DNA of 64,000 nucleotides from Paludibacter propionicigenes WB4. GTDB taxonomy: Bacteria > Bacteroidota > Bacteroidia > Bacteroidales > Paludibacteraceae. The translations under genes and the position numbers were made by a program. This document shows, piece by piece, positions 28,801-36,842 of this stretch; positions within the stretch are counted from its first letter, which is position 1; every line of letters starts with the position of its first letter. Under the pieces are notes generated by a model. The model saw nothing but the letters and a program-made list of their open reading frames with translations. It was not told the origin of the DNA and searched no databases. The DNA lies in assembly GCF_000183135.1 (NCBI RefSeq), contig NC_014734.1:1178001-1242000 (forward strand), in the 5' to 3' direction.

Positions 28801-29434
28801 AGCCGGTGGACGTAATTATGTTTCGTGCTTTGTCAATATCGCGGAAAATGCTCAGGTATCAACCTCAGTAAAAACAACCGCCGAATTCAAGGATTTCTCG
28901 TCGAAACTGAATGCCGATGAAAATGCCCGTTTCCAAGCAGCGGTGGCCAGCTACATTGAAAACATGAAAAACGAGTTTTCGGAGGAAAAAGACATTCATC
29001 AATTGATGGGTGAGAAAAATACTTTCCGCTATTTAGCATTGAGAAGTGTTGCTTTGAGAGTTCAGCCTGCTGACGCAGCAAGCGATATATTTATGATACT
29101 GGCTGCAGCTCAGATTGCGAAAACACCGGTTACGTTGAGCATCGATCCGAAAGATCCGAAATTGGACATGCTGAAATCATTCACGCAAAAAGAATGGATT
29201 TTAGTTGTACAGACGGAAACGGAATTTTTAAACGGCATGAACGATTACGAACGCATTCGCACCTGCTCCGATCAGCTTTCGGCCGAATTTTACCGCAAAG
29301 CAGCCGTATTGGGCAAATATGTTGCTACGGCGAAACCACTTGTTGAAGGACGATTGGAATTGCTTCATTACCTGAAAGAACAAAGCATTGCTTTTGAATA
29401 TCACCGTTACGGTAGTATTACGGAAGAAGTATAA
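25898..29434 (+). CDS. putA: bifunctional proline dehydrogenase / delta-1-pyrroline-5-carboxylate dehydrogenase
   Basis: About 1,178 residues oxidising proline to glutamate in two steps. The FAD-dependent proline dehydrogenase barrel covers about 85-440, with the substrate and FAD motif MRLVKGANLQME near residue 300. The aldehyde dehydrogenase half starts near 560 and shows IPPWNFPLAIP near 656, ETGGKNA, and the catalytic Cys790 in NAGQKCSA. A PFGGMKRSAFGGG segment closes it. It lacks the RHH DNA-binding domain of E. coli PutA. Its C-terminal part beyond about 1,030 is an extra degenerate domain. Starts at 25898 (used) or 25922 are both possible, and no Shine-Dalgarno site decides between them. 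Confidence 0.95.
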   Translation: MNLNNVAFMEKISSTEVLEWAKSFLSKSEKEITNDELKEQKKYAILIQNPGDKTLLSKMLDESSQIHDNKKLALRIKILVQQYGIPKFLSSTDTFLFKLFTSFGYRFHYIAVPIIKYRLRSDTAKVIINEEASFLNQHLSTRRQQKIGQNVNLLGEVVLGDGEADHRYHHYLEALKDPQINYISIKISGIYAQINPFNYEQNKIELCERLTRIYQQSIDYPYIDENGVSSSKFVNLDMEEYKDTELTLDVFKTVLSLPRFKSYSAGIVVQAYLPDAWNFQTELLEFAKKRIAEGGVPLKMRLVKGANLQMESIVSSLKGWENPVLRTKTNVDANYLHILDRAMEPENTKALHIGVASHNFFSIGYAYLLSTKNGVEDGVTFEMLEGMANHLPRVMRNLGKQIILYTPVVKNEHFLNAVSYLVRRLDENTGKDNFLSYSFNLKYDSEQWNFLQKQFLEAFALKDKVEAKPFRTQDRNKEPETTDKDYNTFHNEPDTNFDLKPNRLWADTIRTEWKKSATDKPYQIPVQIGDKEVSSEKRFRYIDRSQQEEVCVCEAALSNMEQVKEILTTAETDSSNWRKTTLDERNIILHKAADNLAKSRGHLIGCMSAITGKTFGEGDVEVSEAIDFCRFYPVSMKSFMELKSIAITPKGIVLVIPPWNFPLAIPVGGVAAALTGGNSVILKPATVALPVAWEFAKCFWEAGVPKDALQVVCTDGREPLNYLSAHPSIKHIILTGGTDTAFRLLENNPTCPLSAETGGKNAIILTSSGDRDHAIQNIVTSAFSNAGQKCSACSLLLLEKEVYNDPDFKTKLIDAVTSMHTGGVWNGGNVVGPMITNENDKLLYAIDHLEAGEWWLVKPEFADEKRYILKPCVKWGVKPDSYTFKNELFAPLLAVVCIDDLQQGINLVNSSEYGLTSGLQSLDEEEQLLWKNSIEAGNLYINRGITGAIVNRQPFGGMKRSAFGGGIKAGGRNYVSCFVNIAENAQVSTSVKTTAEFKDFSSKLNADENARFQAAVASYIENMKNEFSEEKDIHQLMGEKNTFRYLALRSVALRVQPADAASDIFMILAAAQIAKTPVTLSIDPKDPKLDMLKSFTQKEWILVVQTETEFLNGMNDYERIRTCSDQLSAEFYRKAAVLGKYVATAKPLVEGRLELLHYLKEQSIAFEYHRYGSITEEV

Positions 29435-29453
29435 GAGAAATCTATAGAAAAAA

Positions 29454-29502
29454 GAAAAATCACTTTTCCGAAGTATAATACTTTGGAAAAGTGATTTTTT
29501 TA
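29454..29502. terminator. intrinsic terminator between putA and the convergent lactonase gene
   Basis: A 15-bp perfect stem (29455-29469 with 29485-29499) continues into an inner aagt/actt stem. Runs of A before and T after make it usable in both directions. Confidence 0.88.
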
Positions 29503-29510
29503 TTTGGTCA

Positions 29511-30611
29511 TTAATAAAACAACAGACAAACCGGCGAACCGACTTTGATTTGTTTTCTTGTATTGCGAAGTAAACCGGTTTGAATATTACGTTTAAAGAT
29601 CACAATGTTATCTGTGGTTTGATGACCGACAAAAACATATTGTCCATCGGGTGTAATAGCGAAGTTGCGAGGCATTTTACCTCCTGTAGGTATTTGTTGT
29701 TTAAACCGCAGTTTTCCATCCGCAGCTACCGCAAAACAGGTAATATCATCGGCCGATCCACGATTGGTAGCATACAGGTATTTTTCGTCGGGCGAAAGAT
29801 GAATGTCGGCAGCTCCGTTTACAGTGCCAGCTTTACGATCGAGCGTGGTTTCCTGTAACAATTTCAGCTTTCCGTTTTTCATTCCCAACACCGAAACCGT
29901 TCCGTCTATTTCGTGAACCAGATACAGCCTTTTGCCGTCTTTCGTAAAAACCGAATGACGCGGACCGCTTCCCGGTTTTACATTCAAGGTATCGACCGGA
30001 GTCAGAATATCCGTTTTTGCCAACGGATTATAAGCATACACGGTTACTTTATCGGTACCCAAATCATTGACCAGCGTATATTTTTTATCGGGCGAAACAA
30101 TGATTTGATGCACGTGAGGTTCTCCTTGACGCTCTGCATTGACACTTTTCCCTACATGCTGAATTATCTGCAAAGCATCGGTCAGAGACCCATCCGCCTT
30201 ACGACCAAAAACAGAAACACTTCCTCCTGAATAATTCGCAGTAAATACATGATCGGGGGTTGTTGCAATGTAACAAGGATCGGCACCTTTAGTCAGGTAG
30301 GTATTCAAAAAAGTCAGCTTGCCTGTTTTGCTATCAAATTGAAAAGCGTTGGCAGAACTGGCGTCACCATTTTCGCTGACCGAATACACATATTTCTTAT
30401 CGGGTGTAAGTGCCAAAAAGCTTGGATTGCTAATTCCTTTGGCATCCGATTGCTGGGTAAAAGCACAGGTTTTCAGATTGATATTGTAGGAATATATTCC
30501 CTGACTCTTGTCAGGATTGGTATACGTGCCAATCAACAAATGGTAACTCTGACTTTGAACCGATAAAGTTTGGAGCAGCGCAATTATTAGTAGTAAGTCT
30601 ATTCGTTTCAT
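29511..30611 (-). CDS. exported lactonase, 6-phosphogluconolactonase (YbhE) family
   Basis: 366 residues. A signal peptide covers 1-20 (LLLIIALLQTLSVQS). The rest is a seven-bladed beta-propeller of the lactonase family (PF10282), with repeated blades such as LTPDKKYVYSVSENGD, VSPDKKYTLVNDLGTD, LSPDEKYLYATNRGSADD and ITPDGQYVFVGHQT. E. coli Pgl hydrolyses 6-phosphogluconolactone in the cytoplasm. The signal peptide here suggests a periplasmic or secreted sugar lactone instead, so the pentose-phosphate role is doubtful. The gene converges on putA and diverges from osmC. Confidence 0.85.
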   Translation of the reverse strand: MKRIDLLLIIALLQTLSVQSQSYHLLIGTYTNPDKSQGIYSYNINLKTCAFTQQSDAKGISNPSFLALTPDKKYVYSVSENGDASSANAFQFDSKTGKLTFLNTYLTKGADPCYIATTPDHVFTANYSGGSVSVFGRKADGSLTDALQIIQHVGKSVNAERQGEPHVHQIIVSPDKKYTLVNDLGTDKVTVYAYNPLAKTDILTPVDTLNVKPGSGPRHSVFTKDGKRLYLVHEIDGTVSVLGMKNGKLKLLQETTLDRKAGTVNGAADIHLSPDEKYLYATNRGSADDITCFAVAADGKLRFKQQIPTGGKMPRNFAITPDGQYVFVGHQTTDNIVIFKRNIQTGLLRNTRKQIKVGSPVCLLFY

Positions 30612-30637
30612 ATTTAAGAATGTATTTTAATCAGTTT

Positions 30638-30645
30638 CAAAAGTA
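30638..30645 (-). promoter_or_regulatory. candidate -7 element for the lactonase gene
   Basis: The minus strand reads TACTTTTG, fitting TAnnTTTG, 27 bases before the start codon. No clear -33 box was found. Confidence 0.45.
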
Positions 30646-30736
30646 CATATTTTTCAAGAATTATTTGAACGAAAAACAATGTCAGAAGAAATAACGTTAT
30701 TTTCGTAGTCAAACAACACTATAAAGAACAAGAAAA

Positions 30737-31162
30737 ATGTCAGACAAGCATGTAATCAGAACCGAATGGAAAGGTAATATGGCTTTTGAAGCCGATGTAA
30801 ATGGACACAAAGTAATGATGGATGCCACAACGGAAGGTGGTGGACAAAATTCAGGAGCAAGCCCCAAGAAACTGCAATTGGTGGCTCTGAGCGGATGTAC
30901 GGGTATGGATGTGGTGTCTATTTTGCAGAAAATGCGCGTAAACATAGAGAAAGTAAACATCGAAGTGCAGGGAGATGTGGCCGACGAACATCCGAAACAT
31001 TATACAAAAATGCATGTTATTTACGAATTTACGGGTAAAGATCTTCCCCTGGACAAGCTTGAAAAAGCAGTTCGCATGTCGGAAGAAACCTACTGTGGTG
31101 TAGAAGCACTTTATCGGAAAGCCATTGAAGTGACATCGGAAATCAAAATTATTGAATCATAA
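30737..31162 (+). CDS. OsmC family peroxide-detoxifying or redox protein
   Basis: 141 residues with the OsmC/Ohr fold. The two reactive cysteines are Cys54 (ALSGCTGMDVVSIL) and Cys120 (SEETYCGVEAL). Arg/Glu partners of the Ohr active site are less clear, so the YhfA-like OsmC subgroup is more likely than a true organic hydroperoxide resistance enzyme. It is cytoplasmic. The carbonic anhydrase gene begins 6 bases after the stop, so the two probably form an operon. Family certain; substrate unknown. Confidence 0.9.
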   Translation: MSDKHVIRTEWKGNMAFEADVNGHKVMMDATTEGGGQNSGASPKKLQLVALSGCTGMDVVSILQKMRVNIEKVNIEVQGDVADEHPKHYTKMHVIYEFTGKDLPLDKLEKAVRMSEETYCGVEALYRKAIEVTSEIKIIES

Positions 31163-31168
31163 ACATAA

Positions 31169-31795
31169 ATGGAAATACGATACATTTTTGAAAATAACCA
31201 GCGTTGGGTCAACGAAAAACTAAAAACGGACAAAGATTATTTCAAAAAATTATCTTTAGGTCAGAAACCTCACATTTTGTATATCGGCTGTTCCGACAGT
31301 AGGGTAAGCACCGAAGAATTGATGGGTGCGCAGCCCGGCGAAGTTTTTGTTCACCGAAATATTGGTAATATGGTGCCCAATACGGATATGAGCGCCATGT
31401 CTGTTATCAATTATGCTGTTAGTCACCTGAAAGTTCAGCACATTGTGGTTTGCGGACATTACTACTGCAATGGTGTAAAAGCCGCCATGCAGTCGGCAGA
31501 CCTGGGCATATTGAACCCCTGGCTACGGAACATTCGGGATGTGTACAGGCTTCATAAAGCGGAACTCGACACTGTTACAGATGAAGAAGAAAAATACAAA
31601 CGGTTGGTGGAACTTAACGTGCAGGAACAGTGTGTGAATGTGATTAAAACGCCCGATGTGCAGCGCGCCATAAAGGAAAGACAGCTTACCGTACACGGTT
31701 GGGTGTTTGATGTCCATAGCGGTGCACTCATTGACCTGAAAATTGATTTTGAAAAGATATTGGAGAATATTATGGAAATATACAGGATAGTATAA
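31169..31795 (+). CDS. beta-class carbonic anhydrase
   Basis: 208 residues interconverting CO2 and bicarbonate. The zinc ligands Cys41, His97 and Cys100 are in CSDSR and CGHYYC, with the Asp43-Arg45 dyad intact and the HRNIGN loop at about 62-67. It is cytoplasmic and probably dimeric or tetrameric. It could supply bicarbonate to carboxylating enzymes. It is the second gene of a pair with osmC (6-base spacing). The sequence is complete, without insertions. Confidence 0.95.
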   Translation: MEIRYIFENNQRWVNEKLKTDKDYFKKLSLGQKPHILYIGCSDSRVSTEELMGAQPGEVFVHRNIGNMVPNTDMSAMSVINYAVSHLKVQHIVVCGHYYCNGVKAAMQSADLGILNPWLRNIRDVYRLHKAELDTVTDEEEKYKRLVELNVQEQCVNVIKTPDVQRAIKERQLTVHGWVFDVHSGALIDLKIDFEKILENIMEIYRIV

Positions 31796-31840
31796 TATGA
31801 GTTCGATATAAGGCTATCAAATTTCTACAACTCTACTTTT

Positions 31841-32032
31841 TTAAGTCCAAAGGACTTGAATGTAAATAACCACGGGTGCAACCCGTGGATAAAACTAAAC
31901 TTGAATATGAACCCCAAATGGGGTTCAATATAATTTATTTACACATTGAACCCCATTCGGGGTTCTGAATATTTTATACTTATACCACGGGTTACACCCG
32001 CGGTTATTCAAATTGAATCCTTTCAGGATTCT
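31841..32032. repeat. long composite palindromic element, copy 1
   Basis: Six short hairpins in series: aagtccaaaggactt (31843-31857), ccacgggt-gca-acccgtgg (31870-31888), gaaccccaaatggggttc (31909-31926), gaaccccattcggggttc (31948-31965), ccacgggt-tac-acccgcgg (31985-32003) and gaatcctttcaggattc (32015-32031). The outer units are inverted copies of each other (aataacc-acgggt on the left, ggttatt on the right), so the entire stretch is a large imperfect palindrome. The same design recurs at 49600-49790. No gene lies in this 345-base gap. Confidence 0.75.
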
Positions 32033-32090
32033 AGAACTAAGTTCCATTTAATCATAAGAAATTTACTTATTCGAACTCATGTTATAGCAT

Positions 32091-32130
32091 AAAAAAAACG
32101 GGGCGCTCAGTTAAGCTGCCCCGTTTTTTG
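32091..32130. terminator. intrinsic terminator of panE
   Basis: aaaaaacggggc (32093-32104) pairs with gccccgtttttt (32118-32129). Read on the minus strand it follows the panE stop and ends in eight U. It could also stop plus-strand transcripts. Confidence 0.85.
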
Positions 32131-32140
32131 TTCTCCGCTT

Positions 32141-33076
32141 TTACCGGTTCATCCGGCTTTTCAGCTCGGCGTATACTTTCTCATAAATTGGCGTTGCGAT
32201 GCCGTGTTTTTTTCCGAGCTCAACAACACTGCCCGTCAGTCCCTGTACTTCGGTGTTTTTGCCTGCTTTAAAATCGCTGTGCATGGATGCAGTGGTTTCG
32301 AAAGGAAGTTTTTCCAGTTGATGAATAACCTTATCAATCACCGTACGTTCTATTTCGGCACCTTCAGCATTGGATATCAGGAGCAATTCTTCCAACAAAC
32401 CGATAAGCGTCGCTTTGCGAACCTCGTCGGTAAGTAAAGCACCAAAGCTTACATCAAAATAAGAGGTGAGTGAAGCTGTGGCCGAGATGAAAAAGAATTT
32501 TGTCCAGATAACGTGCATAATCTTTTCGTGAAAGTAAGCATCAATTCCCGCCGCTTTCAACATTATCTCGAAACTGGCCAGACGATCGTTGTTTTGTTTG
32601 AATTCATATCCAAAGTGGAACCGGTGCAGCCCGCCAGAACTTTCTACCACACCCGGTTCGTTAAGACGTGCCACAATGTAGCAACAGCCCTGCCATACCT
32701 CGGTACCGGGCAATAAGGTTCTGATTCTAGCCGAATTATCGATACCATTCAGCAGGGGCACGATAACTGTATGAGGCCCTACCATGGGTTTTATCTGAGT
32801 CACTGTCGATTCCAGATCATAACTTTTGGGAGTCAGGATAATATAATCGGCAACGCCTATTTCGGTGACATTGTCTGTAGCCAGAGCGGGATGTACCTGA
32901 AAAGTTCCTTCTTCTGTTATCAGGGTCAGGCCGTTTTCCTGCACTTTTTTGAGGTGCGCTCCACGTGCCACAAAGTAAATTTCAACATTGGGATCATCTG
33001 CATACTTTTTTGCCAGCATTCCGCCGTAATACCCTCCTACTCCTCCGAGTCCTACAATTGCAACTTTTATTTTCAT
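32141..33076 (-). CDS. panE: 2-dehydropantoate 2-reductase
   Basis: 311 residues. The N-terminal Rossmann domain begins VAIVGLGGVGGYYGGMLA, the NADPH-binding GxGxxG pattern. The central NGIDN segment matches the substrate-binding region of ketopantoate reductases. The C-terminal helical ApbA_C domain (about 175-305) includes the conserved Lys/Glu region near FKAGKNTEVQGLTG. It reduces ketopantoate to pantoate in coenzyme A synthesis. Many family members are paralogs acting on other 2-keto acids, and no other pan gene is near. Monocistronic, with its own -7 box and terminator. Confidence 0.88.
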   Translation of the reverse strand: MKIKVAIVGLGGVGGYYGGMLAKKYADDPNVEIYFVARGAHLKKVQENGLTLITEEGTFQVHPALATDNVTEIGVADYIILTPKSYDLESTVTQIKPMVGPHTVIVPLLNGIDNSARIRTLLPGTEVWQGCCYIVARLNEPGVVESSGGLHRFHFGYEFKQNNDRLASFEIMLKAAGIDAYFHEKIMHVIWTKFFFISATASLTSYFDVSFGALLTDEVRKATLIGLLEELLLISNAEGAEIERTVIDKVIHQLEKLPFETTASMHSDFKAGKNTEVQGLTGSVVELGKKHGIATPIYEKVYAELKSRMNR

Positions 33077-33103
33077 ATTTGTTTATCCTTAAAAAACTGC
33101 GTG

Positions 33104-33111
33104 CAAAGTTA
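33104..33111 (-). promoter_or_regulatory. candidate -7 element for panE
   Basis: The minus strand reads TAACTTTG, fitting TAnnTTTG, about 28 bases before the ATG. Confidence 0.45.
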
Positions 33112-33267
33112 GCCAATTCCAGAGAGAATACCGTAAAAACAGCAGCTAAATTTAAGTAGTTACTAATATTTAATGATATATTTTTCCACAATAGAACACA
33201 TAGAAATCATGAGAGAAAAAGACTTAGGTCACAGAAGGCTGTGTGCTGCTTTAAGCTAATACATCTT

Positions 33268-33340
33268 CGTTGTGTGAATTAAAAAAATTAATACAATGAT
33301 TGAATTTATAAAAGAATGTTTTTATCTTTGGGGCTGGAAT
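33268..33340 (+). promoter_or_regulatory. duplicated promoter module, copy A
   Basis: ATTG (33299-33302), a 20-base spacer and TATCTTTG (33323-33330) form a strong promoter. The surrounding 72 bases, from tgtgtgaatt to ggggctgg, closely match 36843-36915. It points toward the unrecognised gene at 33571, leaving a leader of some 230 bases. The rest of this 494-base gap holds no convincing gene, only an AT-rich leader with a tgtatat/atataca inverted repeat near 33450-33480. Confidence 0.6.
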
Positions 33341-33570
33341 TTTCTTTTCCATGATTTAGAACGATAGTTTAGTGGTGATATTATTAACAGCTTGTTGCAA
33401 ACAAAGGGGAGGGTAAATATAGTAGATATAAGTGATATGTGCCCAGTACAACTGTGTATATCCTAATTATGCTCAGTATATACATGTGTTATGTGCAATG
33501 CAAATAAAAAAATGAACATTTGTGGGCTTTATGACAAATTAATCCTTAATACTTAAATTAAAACTAAATT

Positions 33571-34191
33571 ATGAATGAAGCGAAAAGTTTTATCGGAGAA
33601 TATACGATTGGCTTATCTATAGCACCTTATATGAAAAACATATTGAAAGAAAAATTCAAATATGTAACTCCAATATTCCCGTGGATGACAAGAGAAGGAA
33701 GTAATATCTCAAAGTATTTACATAAGAATGACCAATTTAAAATTTTGGAAATATACCCAAGACGACCAAAACTAACAACGAAAAGCAATGATATTGAGTT
33801 CAAAATTAATGCTCAAATTATTGCAGGAGCTTCTAGCGGACTTAAATTAGGAATTCCAATTATTGCATGCTGCCCTTTGGTGAAAAACTTTTGGGAACTT
33901 AGCGACAATCCTGAATTTATTTGGGTAAAGCTTAAATTAGAAAAGGACGAGGATATGTCAATTGGAATTAAGGAGAACGAATCATTTAACCCAAAATCGG
34001 CAAGTATTTATTTTGTCAATAATAGTGAGATTCTAGACTATATTGAAAGTAATTCAAAATTATTTTCAATTGAAAAGGCACTGCTCGCATTTAGAGAAAT
34101 AAATATGGAAAGTTCACATTTGGACTTTTATCCAAGATTAGGATTTGGAGGCATTTATAAACCTATATATTTCTTATTAAAAGAATTATAA
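33571..34191 (+). CDS. unrecognised protein, 206 residues
   Basis: No family is recognised. The sequence shows no signal peptide. The most hydrophobic stretch is GASSGLKLGIPIIACCPLVKNF (read in part at about residues 88-108), too short and polar-flanked to be a certain membrane helix. It is Lys/Ile/Asn-rich and uses many AGA and ATA codons, suggesting lower GC than its neighbours. It could be the accessory partner of the MutS-family gene 70 bases downstream, since both share strand and composition. The region looks recently acquired. The ATG at 33571 follows an A-rich leader. Real-gene status rests on length and codon structure. Confidence 0.6.
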   Translation: MNEAKSFIGEYTIGLSIAPYMKNILKEKFKYVTPIFPWMTREGSNISKYLHKNDQFKILEIYPRRPKLTTKSNDIEFKINAQIIAGASSGLKLGIPIIACCPLVKNFWELSDNPEFIWVKLKLEKDEDMSIGIKENESFNPKSASIYFVNNSEILDYIESNSKLFSIEKALLAFREINMESSHLDFYPRLGFGGIYKPIYFLLKEL

Positions 34192-34260
34192 CATACATGT
34201 TGAAACAATGAACTAGCATATAACACACTCTCTATGTACATTGGCTGACTGACGTGCATT

Positions 34261-35718
34261 TTGTCAGAAACAGAATTCTCAGAATTAATTAATTTACAGA
34301 ATAAGAAAAACAGCTTGGTTGGTAAACTAATGAATGTTTATAGGCTGGGTGCTGAGTGGGACATAAAAAAAATAAAAATGAGATTTGATACGGACAGACA
34401 AACACTATCGGACTTAAATATATTCCCTCAAGAAAGAGGAATAAAATCTGTCTTTGATTATTACAACAAAACTCAAACTAAAGGAGGAAAAGATTTGCTC
34501 CTGAGTATAATGAGAGAGCCTCTGAACGATTTGACAGAAATAAATTCCAGAATTTATTCGATCAAATTTTTACATGACAATGATTTATACTGCGTCCTTG
34601 AACGCAAGGATATAGATGCTATCGAGTACTATCTAAAACTAGATAAATCTGTCTTAAAAAACCATATTATAGATTCGATATATGATTACTACTCGAATCG
34701 TGTAAAACCTACTAATGAATACTATTTAATTTCAAGAGGAATTAACTGCCTCTATAAGCACGTCAGAAATCTGATTGATTTTTTTGAAAACGATGACATA
34801 CCAGAGTTTCCCGGTTTTTTAGCCGAATTTAAAAGTGAAGTAGACAGAATAAAATATCATCCTGATTTCAACTCATTTATTAATAAAGACAGAAAAAAAC
34901 TGAACTTAAGACAAATAAACAGATTCGACCATTTGATTAGAAAAAGTGAGAAAGAAACAATTGTAAAGGTATTGGAATTTACATACATGTTTGATAGTTA
35001 TATTTCCTTAGCCTGCGTTGCAAAAGAACAAAAATTAGGATTTCCAACACTAATCGAAACGTCAAATCCAAAAATAAAAATTGAGGGTTTCTTTCATCCA
35101 TTGATTGAGAACCCTGTGAAAAATGACATTAATTTTAGCAAAGATGAAAATCTTTGTTTTGTTTCGGGTGCTAATATGGCGGGTAAATCTACATTTCTAA
35201 AATCAATTGGATTATGCGTTTATCTTTCTCATATTGGTTTTCCAGTTCCTGCAAGAACAATGCTAACGCCTTTATTTCATGGGCTATATACAACCATCAA
35301 TATCTCTGACAATATAAACAAAGGTTATAGTCATTATTACAGTGAAGTAAAAAGAGTAAAAGATATTACTCTGCTGATTAAGGAGCGAAAAAGGGTTTTT
35401 GTCATATTTGATGAATTATTTAGAGGAACTAACGTGAAAGATGCATTTGACGCAACTTTAATGATTACGCGTGGATTTTCAAGAATTAAGAACTCTATTT
35501 TTTTAATTTCGACACATATAGTTGAAGTTGGAAAAGAACTTGAAAAATCAGACAGTATTTGTTTTAAGTGTTTTGAATCAAAACTACATAGAGAAAAACC
35601 AGTATATAATTACATACTGAAAGATGGCCTTTCTTCCGAAAGACTTGGATTGACAATTATGAAGAACGAAGGAATTCTAGAAATGATTGACGAAATTGCG
35701 GAAAACGAAAATAAGTAA
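34261..35718 (+). CDS. short MutS-family ATPase (MutS-related, no mismatch-recognition domain)
   Basis: 485 residues with only the MutS core (lever/clamp) and ATPase domains. Walker A is GANMAGKST at 303-311, and Walker B is VFVIFDELFRGTN near 379-391, followed by the signature STHI. The N-terminal mismatch-binding domain of MutS and the Smr domain of MutS2 are both absent. Such orphan MutS-related proteins occur in Bacteroidota, with unclear roles in DNA repair or recombination. The start is TTG at 34261, as an in-frame stop precedes it closely. ATGs at 34330 and 34378 are alternatives; the latter would give the shorter form typical of the family. Confidence 0.85.
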   Translation: MSETEFSELINLQNKKNSLVGKLMNVYRLGAEWDIKKIKMRFDTDRQTLSDLNIFPQERGIKSVFDYYNKTQTKGGKDLLLSIMREPLNDLTEINSRIYSIKFLHDNDLYCVLERKDIDAIEYYLKLDKSVLKNHIIDSIYDYYSNRVKPTNEYYLISRGINCLYKHVRNLIDFFENDDIPEFPGFLAEFKSEVDRIKYHPDFNSFINKDRKKLNLRQINRFDHLIRKSEKETIVKVLEFTYMFDSYISLACVAKEQKLGFPTLIETSNPKIKIEGFFHPLIENPVKNDINFSKDENLCFVSGANMAGKSTFLKSIGLCVYLSHIGFPVPARTMLTPLFHGLYTTINISDNINKGYSHYYSEVKRVKDITLLIKERKRVFVIFDELFRGTNVKDAFDATLMITRGFSRIKNSIFLISTHIVEVGKELEKSDSICFKCFESKLHREKPVYNYILKDGLSSERLGLTIMKNEGILEMIDEIAENENK

Positions 35719-35866
35719 AGCTGCTAACACCCGCCCCTACCCGATTGTATCGCTTGGGTAAATAGAAGTGGAGTAAAGACAAACAAGGGGTATCTTGTAA
35801 TAATGAGCAACTAAGCCGTACAATAGAATTGGCGTGGCAATATGAGTTAGGTCACGAACTTATAAT

Positions 35867-35902
35867 CCTTCAGCCCCTCATTTATAAACAAGGGGCTGAA
35901 GG
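35867..35902. terminator. possible terminator hairpin
   Basis: A perfect 12-bp stem (ccttcagcccct at 35867-35878 with 35891-35902) lies 12 bases beyond the DUF2807 stop on the minus strand. No U-run follows, so rho-independent action is uncertain. The 150 bases between it and the MutS-family stop hold no gene. Confidence 0.5.
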
Positions 35903-35914
35903 AAACTACAACGT

Positions 35915-36625
35915 TTATTTATGAATCAACTGTCCGGATCCTTTGATGTTCTTTTCTATTTCCGGATTGCCCGAGTAAACAATAATACCGCTGCCGGTAA
36001 GCGAAACACTAAGTTTTTTTACTGCAAAAACATTGGCCTTTCCGCTACCACTCAGTTTGCAATCGACGGTTTGTGATTTCAGATCGTCCAGATATAATTC
36101 ACCACTTCCGGATACTGAAACGACAGTGCTATTGGCAACACCGTTTAGCTTGATGCGCCCGCTGCCGGAAATGTGAAGCTTGATGTCTTGATAACTCTCG
36201 TGGGTTAGCCCTGAAATGTTGCCACTACCGGAAACGCTTAGTTCTTTGATGGTTTTGAGTTTATTGATTTTCACGTCTCCGCTACCTGATATTTTGACAG
36301 AAAAAAGTGCTCCGGGAACCGTGATTTTAATTTTGGCTACACTGTTGCGTATAGAAGTGTTCGGTTTTGTGCCTATTGTCAACGTGCTGTTGTCTTTCGT
36401 GAATTTGTGCAAATCTATCAGATTCTCGTAATCGGTCAGCACAACCGAGAAAGTAGTACCGTTACTTATTTCTACATTTGCAGAAGAAGCAAGAACAATG
36501 GAATTAAAGTCTGTTACATTTATAACACGAGAAACGATCTTTCCTGAACCATTGAAATTATCTGCATTAACAGAGAAGAAAAACAATGTCAGAAAACCTG
36601 ATAAAATTAACAATTTTGATTTCAT
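35915..36625 (-). CDS. exported DUF2807 (head-GIN/adhesin-like) protein
   Basis: 236 residues from the ATG at 36625, chosen because residues 1-20 then form a clean signal peptide (KSKLLILSGFLTLFFFSVNA). The body is the DUF2807 right-handed beta-helix-like domain: repeats of about 17-20 residues, each with an SGSG turn (KISGSGDVKI, SVSGSGNISG, HISGSGRIKL, SVSGSGELYL). DUF2807 proteins are abundant, envelope-associated and uncharacterised in Bacteroidota. The gene is monocistronic, diverging from the plug-domain gene pair. Confidence 0.88.
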   Translation of the reverse strand: MKSKLLILSGFLTLFFFSVNADNFNGSGKIVSRVINVTDFNSIVLASSANVEISNGTTFSVVLTDYENLIDLHKFTKDNSTLTIGTKPNTSIRNSVAKIKITVPGALFSVKISGSGDVKINKLKTIKELSVSGSGNISGLTHESYQDIKLHISGSGRIKLNGVANSTVVSVSGSGELYLDDLKSQTVDCKLSGSGKANVFAVKKLSVSLTGSGIIVYSGNPEIEKNIKGSGQLIHK

Positions 36626-36842
36626 AATTTGAATGTTTTGAGATTTGAGTGTATAAACTAAAGACGTATCCAAACAAAAAATATTACATCGAAGCCAAGA
36701 AAAGTATTTTATTTAACGATTATATAAATGTAACCATTGGTTGTTTACGTGAAAGTGCGGGTTGGAGGGTGAATTGCAACTCTATTTTCTCATTTGAGAC
36801 TGCACGAAAAATGGACGAAACGACATTAAGCAAATGAATAAT

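Noticed and set aside
36649-36837. A 62-residue frame between the DUF2807 gene and the promoter module
   Set aside because: No start context, no homology and overlap with the probable DUF2807 promoter region.
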